Origin: Bradyrhizobium rifense | Lineage (GTDB): Bacteria > Pseudomonadota > Alphaproteobacteria > Rhizobiales > Xanthobacteraceae | Assembly: GCF_008123425.1 (NCBI RefSeq) | Contig: NZ_VSSS01000051.1 | Location: 62,001 to 126,000 of the forward strand | Reading direction: 5' to 3' | Length of the DNA stretch: 64,000 nt | Shown here: positions 33,387 to 42,223 of the stretch, one piece after another | Numbering within the stretch: the stretch's first letter is position 1 | How the letters are laid out: each line of letters starts with the position of its first letter | Position numbers and translations under genes: made by a program | The notes under the pieces: generated by a model | Databases searched by the model: none | The model's input: only the letters and a program-made list of their open reading frames with translations | Told to the model about the DNA's origin: nothing

Positions 33387-34049
33387 ATGTATCAGTGGGA
33401 CTTCGGCATCCTCTGGAGCTATCGCTGGCTCTTCCTCAACGGGCTTGGCGTCACCGTCGGCTTCACGGTGGTCATCGTCGTGCTCGGGCTGGTGTTCGGC
33501 CTGTTCGGCGCGTTCGGCAGCCTGTCGCGCTTCAAGGCCGTGCGCCTCACCGCGCTCACCTTCATCGAGGCGTTCCGCTGTACCCCGATCCTGGTGCAGC
33601 TGATCTGGTTCTATTACGCGCTGCCGATCCTCGCCGGCGTCGAGATGACGCCCATCACAGCCTCAGCGCTGGCGCTCTCGCTCTATGGCGGCTCGTTCTA
33701 CTCCGAGATCATCCGCGGCGGCATCATCTCGATCGACAAGGGCCAGTCGGAAGCCGGTGCGGCGCTCGGCATGACGCCGGGCCAGTCGATGCGGCGCATC
33801 GTGCTGCCGCAGGCGATCAAGCGCATGATCCCGGCACTGATGAACCAGTCGATCATCCAGTTCAAGAACACCTCGCTGGTCTCGGTGCTCGCGGTGCCTG
33901 ACCTCGTCTATCAGAGCCAGGTCGCCGCCCATGACAGCTACCGGCCGCTGGAAACCTACACCGCGGTTGCGGTGGCCTATGCGGCGATCCTGATCCCGCT
34001 CACCATCCTCGCCCGGCGCGGCGAGAAGCGACTGGCGGTCAGCGAATGA
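33387..34049 (+). CDS. Amino acid ABC transporter permease
   Basis: Protein of 220 residues from ATG 33387 (MYQWDFGILWSYRWLFLNGL is a typical HisM/GlnP-family start). Helices are visible at about 15-45, 60-80, 90-110, 145-165 and 185-205. The segment EAFRCTPILVQLIWFYYALP and the EAA loop EAGAALGMTPGQSMRRIVLP, then QAIKRMIPALMNQSIIQFKN, mark the ATPase contact. Only one permease gene is present, so a homodimeric channel is expected, unlike the heterodimer at 3877-5249. It overlaps the ATPase gene by four bases. Confidence 0.93.
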   Translation: MYQWDFGILWSYRWLFLNGLGVTVGFTVVIVVLGLVFGLFGAFGSLSRFKAVRLTALTFIEAFRCTPILVQLIWFYYALPILAGVEMTPITASALALSLYGGSFYSEIIRGGIISIDKGQSEAGAALGMTPGQSMRRIVLPQAIKRMIPALMNQSIIQFKNTSLVSVLAVPDLVYQSQVAAHDSYRPLETYTAVAVAYAAILIPLTILARRGEKRLAVSE

Positions 34050-34840
34050 GCGAGACGTCAAAAATCGAGATCCGGGCCTTGCGCAAGAGCTTTGGCAGCA
34101 ACGAGGTCCTGAAGAACATCAGTCTCGATGTCGCCAAGGGCGGCGTTGTCGCGCTGATCGGCCCGTCCGGTTCAGGCAAGTCGACGCTGCTCCGCTGCAT
34201 CAATCTGCTGGTCGTGCCCGACGGCGGCAGCGTCCGCGTCGGCGGCACAAGCTTCCAGTTCGCCGACGGTTCAAAACTGCCCGACGTGAAGACGCTCGCA
34301 AAATTCCGCGCCACCACGGGCATGGTGTTCCAGCACTTCAATCTATTCCCGCACATGACGACGCTGCAGAACGTGATGGAAGGACCCGTCACGGTGCGGC
34401 GCATGGCCAAGGCCGACGCCGAGAAGCTCGCGCGCACCCAGCTTGCCAAGGTCGGCCTTGCGGAGAAGGCCGACCAATATCCGGCAACGCTCTCCGGCGG
34501 TCAGAAGCAGCGCGTCGCGATCGCACGCGCACTCGCGATGGAGCCGGATGTCATGCTGTTCGACGAGGCAACGTCGGCGCTCGATCCCGAACTCGTCGGC
34601 GAGGTGCTGAACGTGATCCAGCAGCTGGCCTCCGAAGGCATGACCATGGTGATCGTGACCCATGAAATCGCCTTTGCCCGCGAAGTCGCCGACCGCCTGA
34701 TCTTCATGCGCGACGGTATCGTCGTTGAAGAAGGTCCGGCGCGGCAGGTGATCGACAATCCGCGGGAAGCCGCGACGCGCGCCTTTCTCAGCCATTTCCA
34801 CCGCACCGGCGCGCTGCCGCCGGCCAACGCAACACCGTGA
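34046..34840 (+). CDS. Amino acid ABC transporter ATP-binding protein
   Basis: Protein of 264 residues of the GlnQ class. Walker A GPSGSGKSTLL, Q-loop MVFQHFNLFPHMTTLQN, signature LSGGQKQR, Walker B VMLFDEATSALD (Ala in place of the common Pro after DE) and H-loop VTHEIAF. It overlaps the permease stop by four bases and its own stop TGA shares its last base with the next ATG (TGATG). Drives import for the transporter begun at 32358. Confidence 0.95.
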   Translation: MSETSKIEIRALRKSFGSNEVLKNISLDVAKGGVVALIGPSGSGKSTLLRCINLLVVPDGGSVRVGGTSFQFADGSKLPDVKTLAKFRATTGMVFQHFNLFPHMTTLQNVMEGPVTVRRMAKADAEKLARTQLAKVGLAEKADQYPATLSGGQKQRVAIARALAMEPDVMLFDEATSALDPELVGEVLNVIQQLASEGMTMVIVTHEIAFAREVADRLIFMRDGIVVEEGPARQVIDNPREAATRAFLSHFHRTGALPPANATP

Positions 34841-35595
34841 TGCCCGATATCGACCGCGCCTATCTCGTCACCGGTGCCGCTAGCGGCATCGGTCGCGCCA
34901 CCGCAAGATTGCTGGCGGCGCCTGGTGTAGGTCTCTTGCTGCACACACGCTCGAACGCAGAGGGTCTCGACGCCACTGCGGCGGAAGTGCAAGCGACGGG
35001 CGCTGTGGTCGCAAAATGTCTCGGCGATCTCGCCGAGGAAGCAGCCGTCACCGATGCACTTGCCGCCACACACCGTGCTTTCGGCCGGCTGGATGGATTG
35101 ATCCTGGTCGGCGGCCACGCCCGCCGCGGCAGCGCCATCGGCACGCCGGCGGACCAGTTCCGGCAAGCGATCGACGAATCGGCACTGGCCTTCACGCGGA
35201 TGACCGAAGCCGCACTTCCACTGCTGCGAGCCGGGCAGGATGCGCGGATCGTCGCGGTATCCTCATTCGTCGCACACGCGATCCGGCCTGAATTCGCGCC
35301 CTTCGCCGCCACCGCCGCGAGCCGTGCCGCGCTTGAAGTGCTTGTGCGTCTCACCGCAATCGAGCTCGCCAAGGACGGCATCACCGTCAACGCGGTTGCG
35401 CCAGGCCTCATCGTCAAGGACAAGCCGAGCGAGAGCCGGTTGTCGCCGGAGCAGATCGCCGCGACCGAGGCGCTGATCCCGATGCGCCGCCGCGGGCGGC
35501 CGGAGGAAGTCGCCGAGATCATCGCCTTCCTGGCGTCGCCAAAAGCATCTTACGTCACCGGCCAGATCTGGCACGTCAATGGAGGCCTGACATGA
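34840..35595 (+). CDS. SDR-family protein with altered active site
   Basis: Protein of 251 residues. The Rossmann motif VTGAASGIGRATARLL and the closing VNAVAPGLIVKDKP and ASYVTGQIWHVNGG are classical short-chain dehydrogenase/reductase features. A catalytic-type Ser is present (VAVSSFVAHA). The expected Y-x-x-x-K is not: the region reads RPEFAPFAATAASRAALEVL, with no Tyr and Arg in the Lys position. It may be inactive, use other residues or have a binding role. Overlaps the ATPase gene by one base and the next gene by four, so it is firmly part of the uptake operon. Confidence 0.85.
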   Translation: MPDIDRAYLVTGAASGIGRATARLLAAPGVGLLLHTRSNAEGLDATAAEVQATGAVVAKCLGDLAEEAAVTDALAATHRAFGRLDGLILVGGHARRGSAIGTPADQFRQAIDESALAFTRMTEAALPLLRAGQDARIVAVSSFVAHAIRPEFAPFAATAASRAALEVLVRLTAIELAKDGITVNAVAPGLIVKDKPSESRLSPEQIAATEALIPMRRRGRPEEVAEIIAFLASPKASYVTGQIWHVNGGLT

Positions 35596-36719
35596 CCGAA
35601 GCGACCATCGAACGTCTCCGCCTGTTCCTGATCGAAAGCCCGATCAAGATGGCCCGCCTGCAGGGCGTCGGCAACGTCAAGGGCACGGTGAAGCGCGTGC
35701 TGATCGAGCTCACCTCGAGCGACGGCGTGGTCGGCTGGGGCGAGGCCGCACCGTGGGAAGTGTTCACGGGAACGCCGGAAGCGGCGTTCTCGGCGCTCGA
35801 CATTTACTTGAGGCCAATCCTGCTCGGCAAATCCGTGCGCCGCATCCGCGCGCTGATGGCCGAGCTCGACCGTGCGCTGGTTGGCCACGCCGAGGCCAAG
35901 GTCGCGATCGAGATGGCATTGCTCGACATCGTCGGCAAATCATCGGGCCTGTCGGTTGCTGATCTGCTCGGCGGCCGCGTGCGCGATACGATCCCGCTGT
36001 CGTTCTCGATTGCCGATCCGGATTTCGCCGCCGATCTCGAACGCATGCGAAAAATGGTTCCGGACGGCAATGTCATCTACAAGGTCAAGACCGGCGTAAA
36101 GCCGCATCGCGAGGACCTCGATCATCTCTCGGCGATCCGCAAGGAGTTCGGCGACAATGTCGATTTGCGCGTCGACTACAACCAGGCGCTGGCACCGTTC
36201 GGCGCCATCAAGATCCTGCGCGATGTCGAGGAGTTCGCGCCGACCTTCATCGAGCAGCCGGTGCCGCGCAAATTTCTCGACGTGATGGCGCAGCTCACCG
36301 CGGCATTGGAAACGCCCGTGCTCGCCGACGAAAGCTGCTTTGATCGCCGCGACATGATGGAGGTCGTCCGGCGCGAGGCGGCCGACGCGGTCTCGATCAA
36401 GCTGATGAAGGCCGGCGGCCTGTTCGAGGCACAGGCGATCATGGCGATCGCCGACATCGCCGGCCTGCCCGGCTATGGCGGCACGCTGTGGGAGGGCGGC
36501 ATTGGTCTTGCCGCCGGCACGCAGCTGATCGCCGCGACACCGGGCATCTCGCTCGGCTGCGAGTTCTACATGCCGCATCATGTTTTGACCGAGGACGTGC
36601 TGGAAGAGCGCGTCGCCAACCGCGGGGGTCACGTTGTCGTGCCCGACGGCCCGGGCCTTGGCATCCGCGTCAGCGAAGCCTCCATCCGCGCCAATGCGCG
36701 GGTGCTGGCGGAGGCGTAA
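35592..36719 (+). CDS. Enolase-superfamily enzyme, muconate cycloisomerase-like
   Basis: Protein of 375 residues. N-terminal capping domain (about 1-125), then a beta/alpha barrel. Catalytic K-x-K: Lys164 and Lys166 in VIYKVKTGVK. Metal ligands Asp195 (VDYNQAL), Glu221 (FIEQPVP) and Asp246 (LADES). The second general acid/base Lys270 is in SIKLMKAGG. This is the muconate-lactonising-enzyme subgroup, covering cycloisomerases, o-succinylbenzoate synthases, dipeptide epimerases and hydroxyproline-betaine epimerases. Substrate cannot be fixed by eye; linkage to an amino-acid-type importer favours an amino acid derivative. Start ATG 35592 overlaps the SDR stop. Confidence 0.88.
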   Translation: MTEATIERLRLFLIESPIKMARLQGVGNVKGTVKRVLIELTSSDGVVGWGEAAPWEVFTGTPEAAFSALDIYLRPILLGKSVRRIRALMAELDRALVGHAEAKVAIEMALLDIVGKSSGLSVADLLGGRVRDTIPLSFSIADPDFAADLERMRKMVPDGNVIYKVKTGVKPHREDLDHLSAIRKEFGDNVDLRVDYNQALAPFGAIKILRDVEEFAPTFIEQPVPRKFLDVMAQLTAALETPVLADESCFDRRDMMEVVRREAADAVSIKLMKAGGLFEAQAIMAIADIAGLPGYGGTLWEGGIGLAAGTQLIAATPGISLGCEFYMPHHVLTEDVLEERVANRGGHVVVPDGPGLGIRVSEASIRANARVLAEA

Positions 36720-36725
36720 TTCCGC

Positions 36726-36757
36726 CATTCAGGGGCGCGCACAGCGCGCCTGGAATG
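36726..36757. repeat. Hairpin after the enolase-family gene
   Basis: CATTCAGGGGCGCGC, loop ACA, GCGCGCCTGGAATG: an imperfect inverted repeat starting seven bases after the stop, followed by a second small palindrome (CCTTCCCCTCGGGGAA). Possibly ends the operon transcript; no T run. Confidence 0.4.
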
Positions 36758-36855
36758 CCGACCGCGTATGCGGCCCCGATCCTTCCCCTCGGGGAATCGG
36801 TATCGTATGGTCCGACCAAACGCGCCCGACCCCATCGGGCATTCTGGAAACGCAT

Positions 36856-37275
36856 ATGTCCGATCCCGCCTGGTCTCTGCACTCCCGCCTGAAAGAGGAC
36901 ACCATCGACATCGGCGATTTGCCGCTGTCGAAAGTACTCGTCATCAAGGACGCGCATTATCCCTGGCTGCTGCTGGTGCCGCGACGCGCCGACGCCGTCG
37001 AGATCATCGACCTCGATGAGGTCGAGCAGGCGCAGCTGATGACCGAGATCTCCCGCGTCTCGCGCGCGCTCAAGGAGATCACCCAATGCGACAAGCTCAA
37101 CGTCGCAGCGCTCGGCAACCTCGTGCCCCAGCTACACGTTCACATCATCGCGCGCCGCACCAGCGACGCCGCCTGGCCGCGGCCGGTGTGGGGCGTGATG
37201 AAGCCGCTCGCTCATGACGCCACCGAGGTACAGAATTTCATCAGCGCGCTTCGCCGAAAAATCTGGTTGGGTTGA
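36856..37275 (+). CDS. HIT-domain protein with Q-x-H-x-H motif
   Basis: Protein of 139 residues from ATG 36856; the longer open frame upstream crosses the previous gene. HIT family nucleotide hydrolases/transferases use H-x-H-x-H; here the motif reads VPQLHVHIIARR, so the first His is Gln and the central (nucleophile) and last His remain. LSKVLVIKDAHYPWLLLVPR and LNVAALGNLVPQLHVHI match a subgroup often annotated simply as HIT protein. Substrate unknown. Its end overlaps the weak upstream TTG of the nudC frame, so the two genes are adjacent on one message. Confidence 0.85.
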   Translation: MSDPAWSLHSRLKEDTIDIGDLPLSKVLVIKDAHYPWLLLVPRRADAVEIIDLDEVEQAQLMTEISRVSRALKEITQCDKLNVAALGNLVPQLHVHIIARRTSDAAWPRPVWGVMKPLAHDATEVQNFISALRRKIWLG

Positions 37276-37286
37276 AAGAACAAGAA

Positions 37287-38225
37287 ATGTCATCATTCGA
37301 CTCGTTTCCGCTGGGACAGCCGGCCTTCGTCACCAACATCCTCGATCGCGCCGCGCATCTGCGCCGCGATGACGAAAAACTGTTCGCGATGGAGCAAAAG
37401 CCGTCGTCGCGCGCCTATGTCGTCTACCGCGACTCGCTGCTGGTGAAGCGCGAGGGCGACAAGACGCGCGCGCTGCTTTCGATCGACGAGGCGCTGAAAT
37501 GCGGCGCCAATCCCGGCACGATCTTCTTAGGGCTTCGCGACGGCGCCGCGATCTTCGGCATGGGCCTCGCACAGGCGGCCGCCGAGAAGTTGATGGGCCG
37601 CGAGGACTTTGCCGTCACCGAGCTGCGCGGCATGGCGATGCAGGGCGCGATTCCGCCCGAGGAGCTGTCGGCGATCGCGATGGCGAAGTCGATGGTCAGC
37701 TGGCACCAGCGCCACGGCTATTGCGCCAATTGCGGCACCCGTAGCGCGATGAAGGAAGGCGGCTGGAAGCGCGAATGCCCGGCCTGCAAGGCCGAGCACT
37801 TTCCGCGCACCGACCCGGTCGTGATCATGCACGTGGCATCCGGCGAAAAGTGCCTGCTCGGCCGCCAGAAGCAGTTTCCGCCGGGCATGTATTCCTGTCT
37901 CGCCGGTTTCGTCGAGGCCGCCGAGACCATCGAGGACGCCGTGCGCCGCGAGATCCTCGAAGAATCAGGCATTCGCTGCACCGACGTGCAGTATTACATG
38001 ACGCAGCCCTGGCCCTATCCGTCGTCGCTGATGATCGGTTGCAGCGCGCGGGCCTTGAACGAGGATGTCGTCGTCGATCATTCCGAGCTCGAGGATGCGC
38101 GCTGGTTCACGCGCGAGGAGGCGGCGCTGATGCTGAAGCGCACGCATCCCGACGGGCTCGCCGGTCCGCACCCCTTCGCGATCGCGCATCATCTGCTCGG
38201 CCGCTGGGTACACGACAAAAGCTGA
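37287..38225 (+). CDS. nudC: NAD(+)/NADH diphosphatase (NAD-decapping Nudix enzyme)
   Basis: Protein of 312 residues from ATG 37287 (a TTG five codons earlier is possible). A divergent N-terminal domain is followed by a four-Cys zinc ribbon (CANCGTRSAMKEGG ... RECPACKAEHFPR), then the Nudix box GFVEAAETIEDAVRREILEE, completed by SG, and the NudC-specific QPWPYPSSLMIGC. It cleaves NADH and NAD-capped RNA 5' ends. Same length and order as characterised NudC proteins, with the longer N-terminus seen in alphaproteobacteria. Confidence 0.95.
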   Translation: MSSFDSFPLGQPAFVTNILDRAAHLRRDDEKLFAMEQKPSSRAYVVYRDSLLVKREGDKTRALLSIDEALKCGANPGTIFLGLRDGAAIFGMGLAQAAAEKLMGREDFAVTELRGMAMQGAIPPEELSAIAMAKSMVSWHQRHGYCANCGTRSAMKEGGWKRECPACKAEHFPRTDPVVIMHVASGEKCLLGRQKQFPPGMYSCLAGFVEAAETIEDAVRREILEESGIRCTDVQYYMTQPWPYPSSLMIGCSARALNEDVVVDHSELEDARWFTREEAALMLKRTHPDGLAGPHPFAIAHHLLGRWVHDKS

Positions 38226-38231
38226 TCAGCG

Positions 38232-39155
38232 ATGGCGCTATCTGTGATCGCGCCGCGCATCCTCTGCATCGGCATTCCCGTGCGCGACCTCACCTTCCGG
38301 GTCGAGTCCGTGCCGGAACGTGGCAGCAAGGCCAACGCCACGCATTTTGCCGAGATCTGCGGCGGCAACGCGCTCAATGCCGCGATCGCCATGGCACGGC
38401 TCGGTGGCCGCGTCGCCTTTGCCGGACCGATGGGCGATGCGCGGGAGACCTCGAGCGGCTTCATCCTCGAGCGGATGGCGGCCGAGGGCATCGACATCAG
38501 GCACATCGTGCGCATACCGGATGCGGCCACGCCCGTCTCTGCGATCATCATCGACGCGACCGGCGAACGAACCCTGACGATCTACCGCGATCCCGCGCTG
38601 TGGACCGTGAAGCTGTCGGATGCAGACGAGCTCCTCGCCGATTGTCAGGCTGTCCTCGTCGAAAGCCGTTGCGGCACCTTCTGCATCGATCTCTGCGCCG
38701 AGGCGCGCCGGCGCGGCATTCCCGTCATCGTCGGCGTCGACCGCGCAATGGCGCTGACCGACGGCCTGCTCACGGCCGCCTCGCATCTGCTGTTTTCCAG
38801 CGAGCAGGTCCAGGAGACCGCCGGCGCCGCTGACGACGGCGAGGCCTTGAAGCGGCTGGCCGGGCTGACGCCCGCCTTCCTCGCCGCCACCCGCGGCCCA
38901 CGTGGCATGATCTGGCTGAACGCGGCGGGCACGCTGGAGGAGACGCCGGCCTTCCCGGTCGAGTCCGTGGATACGCTCGGGGCCGGCGACGTCTTCCATG
39001 GCGCCTTCACGCTTCGGCTCGCCGAGGGCGGTGACCTGCGCGACGCGCTGCGATTCGCCGCGGCGGCCGCAGCGCTGAAATGCACGCGCCATGGCGGTGG
39101 CCTCGCCGCCCCGCAACGCGTTGAAGTTGAAGGGCTTTTACGCAGCAGACTTTAG
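38232..39155 (+). CDS. PfkB-family carbohydrate/nucleoside kinase
   Basis: Protein of 307 residues. PfkB signature 1 appears as CGGNALNAAIAMARLGGRVA and signature 2 as DTLGAGDVFHGAFTLRLAEG, with the catalytic Asp and anion-hole GAGD. The CIGIPVRDLTFRVESVPERG start is ribokinase-like. Members phosphorylate sugars such as ribose, fructose or ketohexoses; the exact substrate is not readable. It begins six bases after nudC, so co-transcription is likely. Confidence 0.88.
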   Translation: MALSVIAPRILCIGIPVRDLTFRVESVPERGSKANATHFAEICGGNALNAAIAMARLGGRVAFAGPMGDARETSSGFILERMAAEGIDIRHIVRIPDAATPVSAIIIDATGERTLTIYRDPALWTVKLSDADELLADCQAVLVESRCGTFCIDLCAEARRRGIPVIVGVDRAMALTDGLLTAASHLLFSSEQVQETAGAADDGEALKRLAGLTPAFLAATRGPRGMIWLNAAGTLEETPAFPVESVDTLGAGDVFHGAFTLRLAEGGDLRDALRFAAAAAALKCTRHGGGLAAPQRVEVEGLLRSRL

Positions 39156-39209
39156 AGCCATTCTGCGGCGGCGCCGAGAATATAGGCTTGCGATAGAAGA
39201 TTTTTCTCT

Positions 39210-39234
39210 ATATGACGGAAACTAACCCTCATAT
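39210..39234. promoter_or_regulatory. Possible autoregulatory inverted repeat of the Lrp gene
   Basis: ATATGA and TCATAT separated by 13 bases, ending 18 bases before the regulator start, in an AT-rich patch. Lrp/AsnC proteins commonly repress their own gene, but the site is short. Confidence 0.3.
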
Positions 39235-39252
39235 TGGAACAAAGTTCTTCAA

Positions 39253-39762
39253 ATGACCGACCTCGCTGTCCAACTCCCTGAGACCAGCCGCCGCCTCGAC
39301 GCCATCGATCGCAAGATCCTGATGGTGCTCCAGGACGATGCCTCCCTGTCCGTTGCCGAAATCGGCGACCGCGTCGGACTGTCCTCGACCCCCTGCTGGA
39401 AGCGCATCCAGCGCCTGGAAGCCGACGGCGTGATCCTGAAGCGGGTGGCGCTGGTCGATCAGAACAAGATCGGGCTCGGCATCTCCGTATTCGTGTCGGT
39501 GGAGAGCTCCGACCACTCGGACGCCTGGCTCAAGAAATTCGCCGAAGCAGTCAGCGCCATGCCCGAGGTGATGGAATTCTACCGCATGGCCGGCGACGTC
39601 GATTACATGCTGCGCGTCGTGGTCGCCGACATGCAAGCCTATGACATCTTCTACAAGAAGCTGATCAGCGCCGTGCCGCTGAAGAACGTCACCTCGCGGT
39701 TCGCGATGGAGAAGATCAAGTCGGTCACGGCGCTGCCGATCCCGGCCGTGGTCGCGGCATAG
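39253..39762 (+). CDS. Lrp/AsnC-family transcriptional regulator
   Basis: Protein of 169 residues. The N-terminal winged helix reads LDAIDRKILMVLQDDASLSV, then AEIGDRVGLSSTPCWKRIQR and LEADGVILKR, the classic AsnC helix-turn-helix. A RAM/AsnC ligand-binding domain follows (DVDYMLRVVVADMQAYDIFY, then LKNVTSRFAMEKIKSVTALP). It likely responds to an amino acid. No amino acid gene is adjacent, so the regulon cannot be inferred. Start ATG 39253. Confidence 0.93.
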   Translation: MTDLAVQLPETSRRLDAIDRKILMVLQDDASLSVAEIGDRVGLSSTPCWKRIQRLEADGVILKRVALVDQNKIGLGISVFVSVESSDHSDAWLKKFAEAVSAMPEVMEFYRMAGDVDYMLRVVVADMQAYDIFYKKLISAVPLKNVTSRFAMEKIKSVTALPIPAVVAA

Positions 39763-39780
39763 GTCTCACGCTGCAATCTT

Positions 39781-39868
39781 CGTAGCCCGGATGGAGCGCA
39801 AGCATAATCCGGGATCTCGTGATTCGGCGAGACTGCCCCGGATTGCGCTTCGCTCCATCCGGGCTACA
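39781..39868. repeat. Intergenic inverted repeat, family A
   Basis: Arms GTAGCCCGGATGGAGCG (39782-39798) and exact reverse complement (39851-39867), with inner ATAATCCGGG/CCCCGGATTG. Same element as 16548-16636. It lies between the converging lrp-type and phosphomannomutase genes. Confidence 0.75.
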
Positions 39869-39894
39869 GACGTGTAGAGCGACGCTGGCGCGCC

Positions 39895-41394
39895 TCAAAT
39901 CTTCTGATTGTACTCGCCGACTTCGGGATGGGTGCGCAGCACGCTGTTCACCATCTCGAACATGTCGTGCATGCGCTGCTCCGACACAGGGCTCTCGACC
40001 ACGACCACGAGCTCAGGCTTGTTCGAAGACGCGCGCACCAGTCCCCAGCTGCCGTCCTCGACCGTGACGCGCACGCCATTGACGGTGACGAGGTCGCGGA
40101 TCGACTGTCCGCCGATCTTGGCGCCCTTGGCCTGCAGGCCTTCGAAGTGCTTCACGACCTGGTCGATGACGCCGTATTTCGTCTCGTCGGCACAATGCGG
40201 CGACATGGTCGGCGACGACCACGTCTTCGGCAGCGCGTTCTTCAAATCGGCCATCGACTTGCCGGGCGCGCGGTCGAGCATGTCGCAAATCGCAAGCGCC
40301 GAGACGAGACCGTCGTCATAGCCGCGTCCATACGGCTTGTTGAAGAAGAAGTGGCCGGACTTCTCGAAGCCCGCGAGCGCGCCCGTCTCATGGGTGCGGC
40401 GCTTCATGTAGGAATGGCCGGTCTTCCAATAGGTGGTCCTGGCGCCCTGCTTCTGCAAGACGGGATCGGTGATGAACAGGCCGGTCGATTTCACGTCGAC
40501 GATGAACTGCGCATCCTTGTGGATCGCCGACATGTCGCGCGCCAGCATCACGCCGACCTTGTCGGCAAAGATCTCCTCGCCGGTGTTGTCGACGACGCCG
40601 CAGCGGTCGCCGTCGCCGTCGAAGCCGAGGCCGACATCGGCCTTGTGAAGCAGCACCGCATCGCGGATCGCGTGCAGCATCTCCATGTCTTCCGGATTCG
40701 GATTGTATTTCGGGAAGGTGTGGTCGAGCTCGGTGTCGAGCGGAATCACCTCGCAACCGATGGCTTCCAGCACCTGCGGCGCGAACGCGCCGGCGGTGCC
40801 GTTGCCGCAGGCCGCGACGACCTTGAGCTTGCGCTTGAGCTTCGGCCGGTTGGTGAGGTCGGCGATGTAGCGCGCCGGATAATTCTCGTGGAACTGGTAG
40901 GAGCCGCCGGCCTTGTTCTTGAAATCGGCGTTGAGCACGATCTCCTTCAACCGCGTCATCTCGTCGGGGCCGAAGGTCAGCGGGCGGTTGGCGCCCATCT
41001 TCACGCCGGTCCAGCCGTTGTCGTTGTGCGAGGCGGTGACCATGGCGCAGCAGGGCACGTCGAGATCGAACTGCGCGAAATAGGCCATCGGCGTCACCGC
41101 AAGGCCGATGTCGTGCACCTTGCAGCCGGCCGCCATCAGGCCGGAGATCAGCGCATATTTGATCGAGGCCGAATAGCCGCGGAAATCGTGCCCGGTGACG
41201 ATCTCCTGGCTGACGCCGAGTTCCGCGATCAGCGCGCCCAGCCCCATGCCGAGCGCCTGCACGCCCATGAGGTTGATTTCCTTCTGAAACAACCAGCGCG
41301 CGTCATATTCGCGGAAACCCGTGGCCTTCACCATCGGCTCGGATTCGAAGGCGTAGGTGTTGGGCAACAAGACGGATTTCGGCTTGGGAAACAT
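39895..41394 (-). CDS. Phosphomannomutase/phosphoglucomutase
   Basis: Protein of 499 residues of the alpha-D-phosphohexomutase superfamily. The phosphoserine loop is TASHNDNGWTGVKM with Ser122; the metal loop is GLGFDGDGDRCGVVDNTGEE; the sugar loop region is GALAGFEKSGHFFFNKPYGR; the phosphate-binding loop near the C-terminus is GVRVTVEDGSWGLVRASSNK. It interconverts mannose or glucose 1- and 6-phosphates, supplying GDP-mannose or UDP-glucose for exopolysaccharide and LPS. UDP-glucose dehydrogenase at 44822 is in the same metabolic area. Confidence 0.94.
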   Translation of the reverse strand: MFPKPKSVLLPNTYAFESEPMVKATGFREYDARWLFQKEINLMGVQALGMGLGALIAELGVSQEIVTGHDFRGYSASIKYALISGLMAAGCKVHDIGLAVTPMAYFAQFDLDVPCCAMVTASHNDNGWTGVKMGANRPLTFGPDEMTRLKEIVLNADFKNKAGGSYQFHENYPARYIADLTNRPKLKRKLKVVAACGNGTAGAFAPQVLEAIGCEVIPLDTELDHTFPKYNPNPEDMEMLHAIRDAVLLHKADVGLGFDGDGDRCGVVDNTGEEIFADKVGVMLARDMSAIHKDAQFIVDVKSTGLFITDPVLQKQGARTTYWKTGHSYMKRRTHETGALAGFEKSGHFFFNKPYGRGYDDGLVSALAICDMLDRAPGKSMADLKNALPKTWSSPTMSPHCADETKYGVIDQVVKHFEGLQAKGAKIGGQSIRDLVTVNGVRVTVEDGSWGLVRASSNKPELVVVVESPVSEQRMHDMFEMVNSVLRTHPEVGEYNQKI

Positions 41395-41582
41395 TGAGAC
41401 GGTCTCGTGAAATGGGCAGGAATTGATGCAGCCTTAGCGAATGCCAAGCCGCAGCGGAAGGCGGGATTGGCGCCTTATGGATGATAATTGCGGCAGTTTG
41501 GTAACGGGCAAATCCGACCGCGAGAGCGATCAAAACAGAGACGTTTTTGAAATATACGGTCGCTGGAGCCCCTGGGAGAGCC

Positions 41583-42095
41583 CTACTGCTCCAGCACCAT
41601 CTGGCCGTTGGCGTACTCAAAGCGCTTCAGGCGGGACAGGAAGGAGAGGCCGAGCAGGTTCTCGGACAACGCCTCGTCCGGCAGCACCATGGCATCGACG
41701 TCGCGCACGATGAGACCGCCGACATCAAGCATGGCGATACGGGTGCGCGCGGCCTTGATGGTGCCGTTGGCGGTGGTGACAGTGGCGTTGTAGTCGCTGC
41801 GCGAGGGACGCAGACCGAAGCGGGCGGCCGAGGTTTCGTTCAGCGCCACCACGGAGGCGCCGGTGTCGACCATGAAGCCGATACGCTGGCCGTCGATGCG
41901 GCCTTCGGTCTGGAAGTGGCCGCGGCCATCGCGGGGAATGTTGAAGCTGCGGCCGCCGGCCGGCGCCGTGGTCGCAACCGCGACCGTCGTCTGCGGTGCT
42001 GACGTGGCGGACGCGGAGCTCATCTTGTCCGCCATCTGCGCCATGAAAGTGCCGAGGCCGATCATGACGGCCGCGATGATCATAATGTTACGCAT
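41583..42095 (-). CDS. Membrane-anchored retropepsin-like aspartic protease (TIGR02281 type)
   Basis: Protein of 170 residues from ATG 42095 (an ATG 12 codons earlier exists). An N-terminal helix (MRNIMIIAAVMIGLGTFMAQ) anchors or exports it. The catalytic loop is GFMVDTGASVVALNE, with the D-T-G-A triad of clan AA proteases; the flap region follows and LLGLSFLSRLKRFEY closes the fold. Single-domain proteins act as homodimers. It ends in QMVLEQ. Substrate unknown. The mature part probably faces the periplasm. Confidence 0.87.
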   Translation of the reverse strand: MRNIMIIAAVMIGLGTFMAQMADKMSSASATSAPQTTVAVATTAPAGGRSFNIPRDGRGHFQTEGRIDGQRIGFMVDTGASVVALNETSAARFGLRPSRSDYNATVTTANGTIKAARTRIAMLDVGGLIVRDVDAMVLPDEALSENLLGLSFLSRLKRFEYANGQMVLEQ

Positions 42096-42223
42096 CACAC
42101 CACTTCCGAGCCGAAAGCGCGATTTCACCACGCGGCACGCCCGTCCGCGAGCGCCGCCACGGCAGAGCCTGTGTCATTTTGACGAAAAGGATGAGCGTAC
42201 GGTTAATGGCGGGGCGTGATTTC

